Source: an uncultured Clostridia bacterium
Lineage (GTDB): Bacteria; Bacillota; Clostridia; Oscillospirales; Ruminococcaceae
Direction of reading: 5' to 3'
Assembly: GCA_946183095.1 (NCBI GenBank)
Contig: CAMHBE010000128.1
Coordinates: forward strand, 1-6,152
Length of the DNA: 6,152 nucleotides
The position numbers and the translations under genes were made by a program. The notes beneath the pieces are model-generated. The model did no database searches, was not told where the DNA came from, and saw nothing but the letters and a program-made list of their open reading frames with translations. Shown here piece by piece: positions 4,739-6,152 of this stretch (the stretch's first letter is position 1; every line of letters begins with the position of its first letter).

Positions 4739-5944
4739 TCACTTTGCACAGAGCTTCTTGAAACGCTCCATTGCTTCTTTGGTGTTTTCGAGCGTGTTGA
4801 ACGCGGTCAGGCGGAACCAGCCGTCACCGTTCTTGCCAAAGCCCTCGCCGGGAGTGCCGACAACTTCCGCTTCGTTAAGCAGCTTGTCGAAGAAATCCCA
4901 GCTCCCCATGCCGAACGGGCAGCGGAACCAGATGTACGGGGAGTTCTTGCCGCCTGTGTACTTTATGCCGAGTTCGTCGAATGTGTCAGCCATGACCTTT
5001 GCATTCTGCATATACTTCTCAATGACTTCGTGGGTCTGCTTCTGTCCTTCTTCGGTGAATACGGCTTCTGCAGCGCGCTGTACAGGGTATGCAACGCCGT
5101 TGAACTTGCTGCCCTCGCGGCGTATCCACAGGTCGCGGAAAGAATGTTCCGAACCGTCGGGAGCTTTCAGCATAAGTTCTTTCGGGATAACGGTATAGCC
5201 GCAGCGAACGCCCGTGAAGCCCGCAGTCTTTGACAGTGAGCATATCTCGATAGCGCATTTGCGGGAACCCTCTATAGCAAAGATCGAGTGAGGGATATCC
5301 GGGTCGTGGATAAATGCTTCATACGCGGAGTCATAGATGATGACAGCGTCGTTTGCGATAGCGTAATCCACCCATTCTTTGAGCTGTGCCGCCGTATATG
5401 CCGAACCTGTGGGGTTGTTCGGGGAGCAGAGATAGATGATGTCGGCGTGTACGCTCTTGTCGGGCATTGCAGCAAAACCGTTGCTCTCGTCGGAGTTCGC
5501 GAAAATCACCTTTCTGCCGCCCATAACGTTAGCGTCAACGTAAACGGGGTACGCAGGGTCGGTTATAAGCACGGTATTGTCGGCTGCAAGGATATCGCCG
5601 ATGTTGCCGCAGTCGGACTTAGCGCCGTCGCTTATGAGAACTTCTTCGGCTGCAACATCCGCGCCGTTCTTCTTGTAGTAAGCCGCGACAGCTTCACGGA
5701 GAAAATCGTAGCCGAGACCGCTGTCTTCATAGCCGCGGAATGTCTCCTTGACGCCCATTTCCTCGGATGCCTTTTTCATCGCGTCAACAACGACGGGAAC
5801 AAGCGGGAGCGTTACGTCGCCTATACCCATTCTGATGATCTTGTTGTCGGGGTGTGCAGCTATGTACTCGCGCACGCGCTTGCCGATCTCGATAAAGAGG
5901 TAGCTCTTTTTGAGCTCCAGAAAGTTTGCGTTCATTTTTGCCAT
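4739..5944 (-). CDS. dapL: LL-diaminopimelate aminotransferase
   Basis: PLP enzyme of fold type I (EC 2.6.1.83) that converts tetrahydrodipicolinate and glutamate to LL-diaminopimelate and 2-oxoglutarate in one step, supplying lysine and the peptidoglycan crosslinking residue. It is cytosolic, normally a homodimer. The ATG at 5944 gives 401 residues and the typical DapL start MAKMNANFLELKKSYLF; it is preceded by AGGA (5954-5957) at 9 bases. The upstream in-frame ATG at 5983 has no binding site and lies close to the predicted transcription start. Motifs seen are GIGDVTLP (40-47), FRGYEDSGLGYDFLREA (69-85), SPNNPTG with N177 (174-180), YDSAYEAF with D205 and Y208, SLSKTAGFTGVR with the PLP lysine K239 (236-247), and GWFRLTAF with carboxylate-binding R378 (375-382). 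All expected catalytic residues are present. It has its own promoter and is followed by the palindrome-rich region. Confidence 0.96.
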   Translation of the reverse strand: MAKMNANFLELKKSYLFIEIGKRVREYIAAHPDNKIIRMGIGDVTLPLVPVVVDAMKKASEEMGVKETFRGYEDSGLGYDFLREAVAAYYKKNGADVAAEEVLISDGAKSDCGNIGDILAADNTVLITDPAYPVYVDANVMGGRKVIFANSDESNGFAAMPDKSVHADIIYLCSPNNPTGSAYTAAQLKEWVDYAIANDAVIIYDSAYEAFIHDPDIPHSIFAIEGSRKCAIEICSLSKTAGFTGVRCGYTVIPKELMLKAPDGSEHSFRDLWIRREGSKFNGVAYPVQRAAEAVFTEEGQKQTHEVIEKYMQNAKVMADTFDELGIKYTGGKNSPYIWFRCPFGMGSWDFFDKLLNEAEVVGTPGEGFGKNGDGWFRLTAFNTLENTKEAMERFKKLCAK

Positions 5945-5988
5945 GATGTTGTTTCCTTTCCTGCAAAAAATAAAATTTGACATAATAC

Positions 5989-6017
5989 ATTATACCACAT
6001 CCGACGTGATTTGAAAA
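5989..6017 (-). promoter_or_regulatory. Promoter of dapL
   Basis: Read on the minus strand, TTTTCA (6017-6012), a 17-base spacer and TATAAT (5994-5989) form a good sigma-A promoter, strengthened by TGG directly before the -10 (extended -10). Transcription should start near 5982, giving a leader of about 38 nt before the ATG at 5944. This makes the ATG at 5983 an unlikely start. No riboswitch fits in this leader; a lysine riboswitch is not present. Confidence 0.78.
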
Positions 6018-6035
6018 TACTTTTTGAGTGAAATT

Positions 6036-6065
6036 TTGATTAAATTTTGAATTTCCGACGATAAT
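6036..6065 (+). promoter_or_regulatory. Possible promoter of the right-edge gene
   Basis: TTGATT (6036-6041), an 18-base spacer and GATAAT (6060-6065) make a moderate sigma-A match, with a start near 6072 and a leader of about 27 nt before the ATG at 6099. It is divergent from the dapL promoter. Its -35 lies within the AAATTTTGA direct repeat (6031-6039 and 6042-6050), which could be a regulator site. Confidence 0.42.
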
Positions 6066-6098
6066 GATATTGCATCAACATATCGGAGGGAACATACC

Positions 6099-6152
6099 AT
6101 GACACAAAAAGAAAAATATCTACATTTGCGGTCCACTTCTGGATGTGGCGCA
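6099..6152 (+). CDS. Start of a gene cut off by the window edge
   Basis: ATG at 6099 is preceded by a strong binding site, GGAGGG at 6085-6090, with 8 bases of spacing. Only 18 codons are visible (MTQKEKYLHLRSTSGCGA) and no family can be named. The +1-shifted frame from 6112 reads KNIYICGPLLDVA, which looks at least as protein-like, but it meets a stop at 6100-6102 and has no start codon in between. Either the real frame is the ATG frame or the gene has a frameshift here; too little is visible to decide. Confidence 0.5.
   Translation, partial: MTQKEKYLHLRSTSGCGA

Noticed and set aside
4289..5233. 314-residue plus-strand frame spanning the palindromes and dapL
   Set aside because: It crosses hairpin repeats and then lies antisense to dapL, with no binding site at its start and no recognisable motif.
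5288..5980. 230-residue plus-strand frame antisense to dapL
   Set aside because: It mirrors dapL codons, and dapL is certain from its motifs and binding site.

Overview
This window looks like chromosome of a gut-type Clostridia, most likely a Ruminococcus or Oscillospiraceae relative. The reasons are moderate GC, consensus sigma-A promoters with GGAGG-type ribosome binding sites, a DapL-type lysine/diaminopimelate pathway, and two small membrane-associated genes of a kind I associate with that group. This placement is inference; there is no rRNA or other marker.

Layout on the plus strand: a perfect TTGACA-N17-TATAAT promoter at the left edge drives a structured leader of about 70 nt and an Abi_2-family (AbiD/AbiF-like) HEPN protein, a probable RNase of phage defence. 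A second perfect promoter, with an extended -10, follows at once. It drives a three-gene unit: a threonyl-tRNA synthetase lacking the N-terminal TGS domain, an AT-rich 49-residue small protein, and a 112-residue protein with two membrane helices. The last two overlap by ATGA, which suggests translational coupling. A strong hairpin terminator ends the unit and probably also serves the convergent gene.

On the minus strand there is a three-helix DUF218 (SanA/YdcF-like) envelope protein and dapL (LL-diaminopimelate aminotransferase), separated by about 520 bases without a credible gene. That gap is filled with back-to-back palindromes: an 86-nt near-continuous hairpin, a second large imperfect hairpin, two copies of a covarying hairpin unit 93 bases apart, and several compact stems near the end of dapL. 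I read it as an interspersed repeat cluster or a structured RNA in the dapL 3' region. It is the least explained part of the window.

At the right end dapL has its own promoter, back to back with a weaker plus-strand promoter for a coding region cut off by the window edge. The genes do not form one pathway: translation (thrS), cell wall/lysine precursor synthesis (dapL), an envelope protein and a defence gene stand side by side. The candidates for something undescribed are the Abi gene with its structured leader, the small-protein/membrane-protein pair after thrS, and the palindrome cluster.
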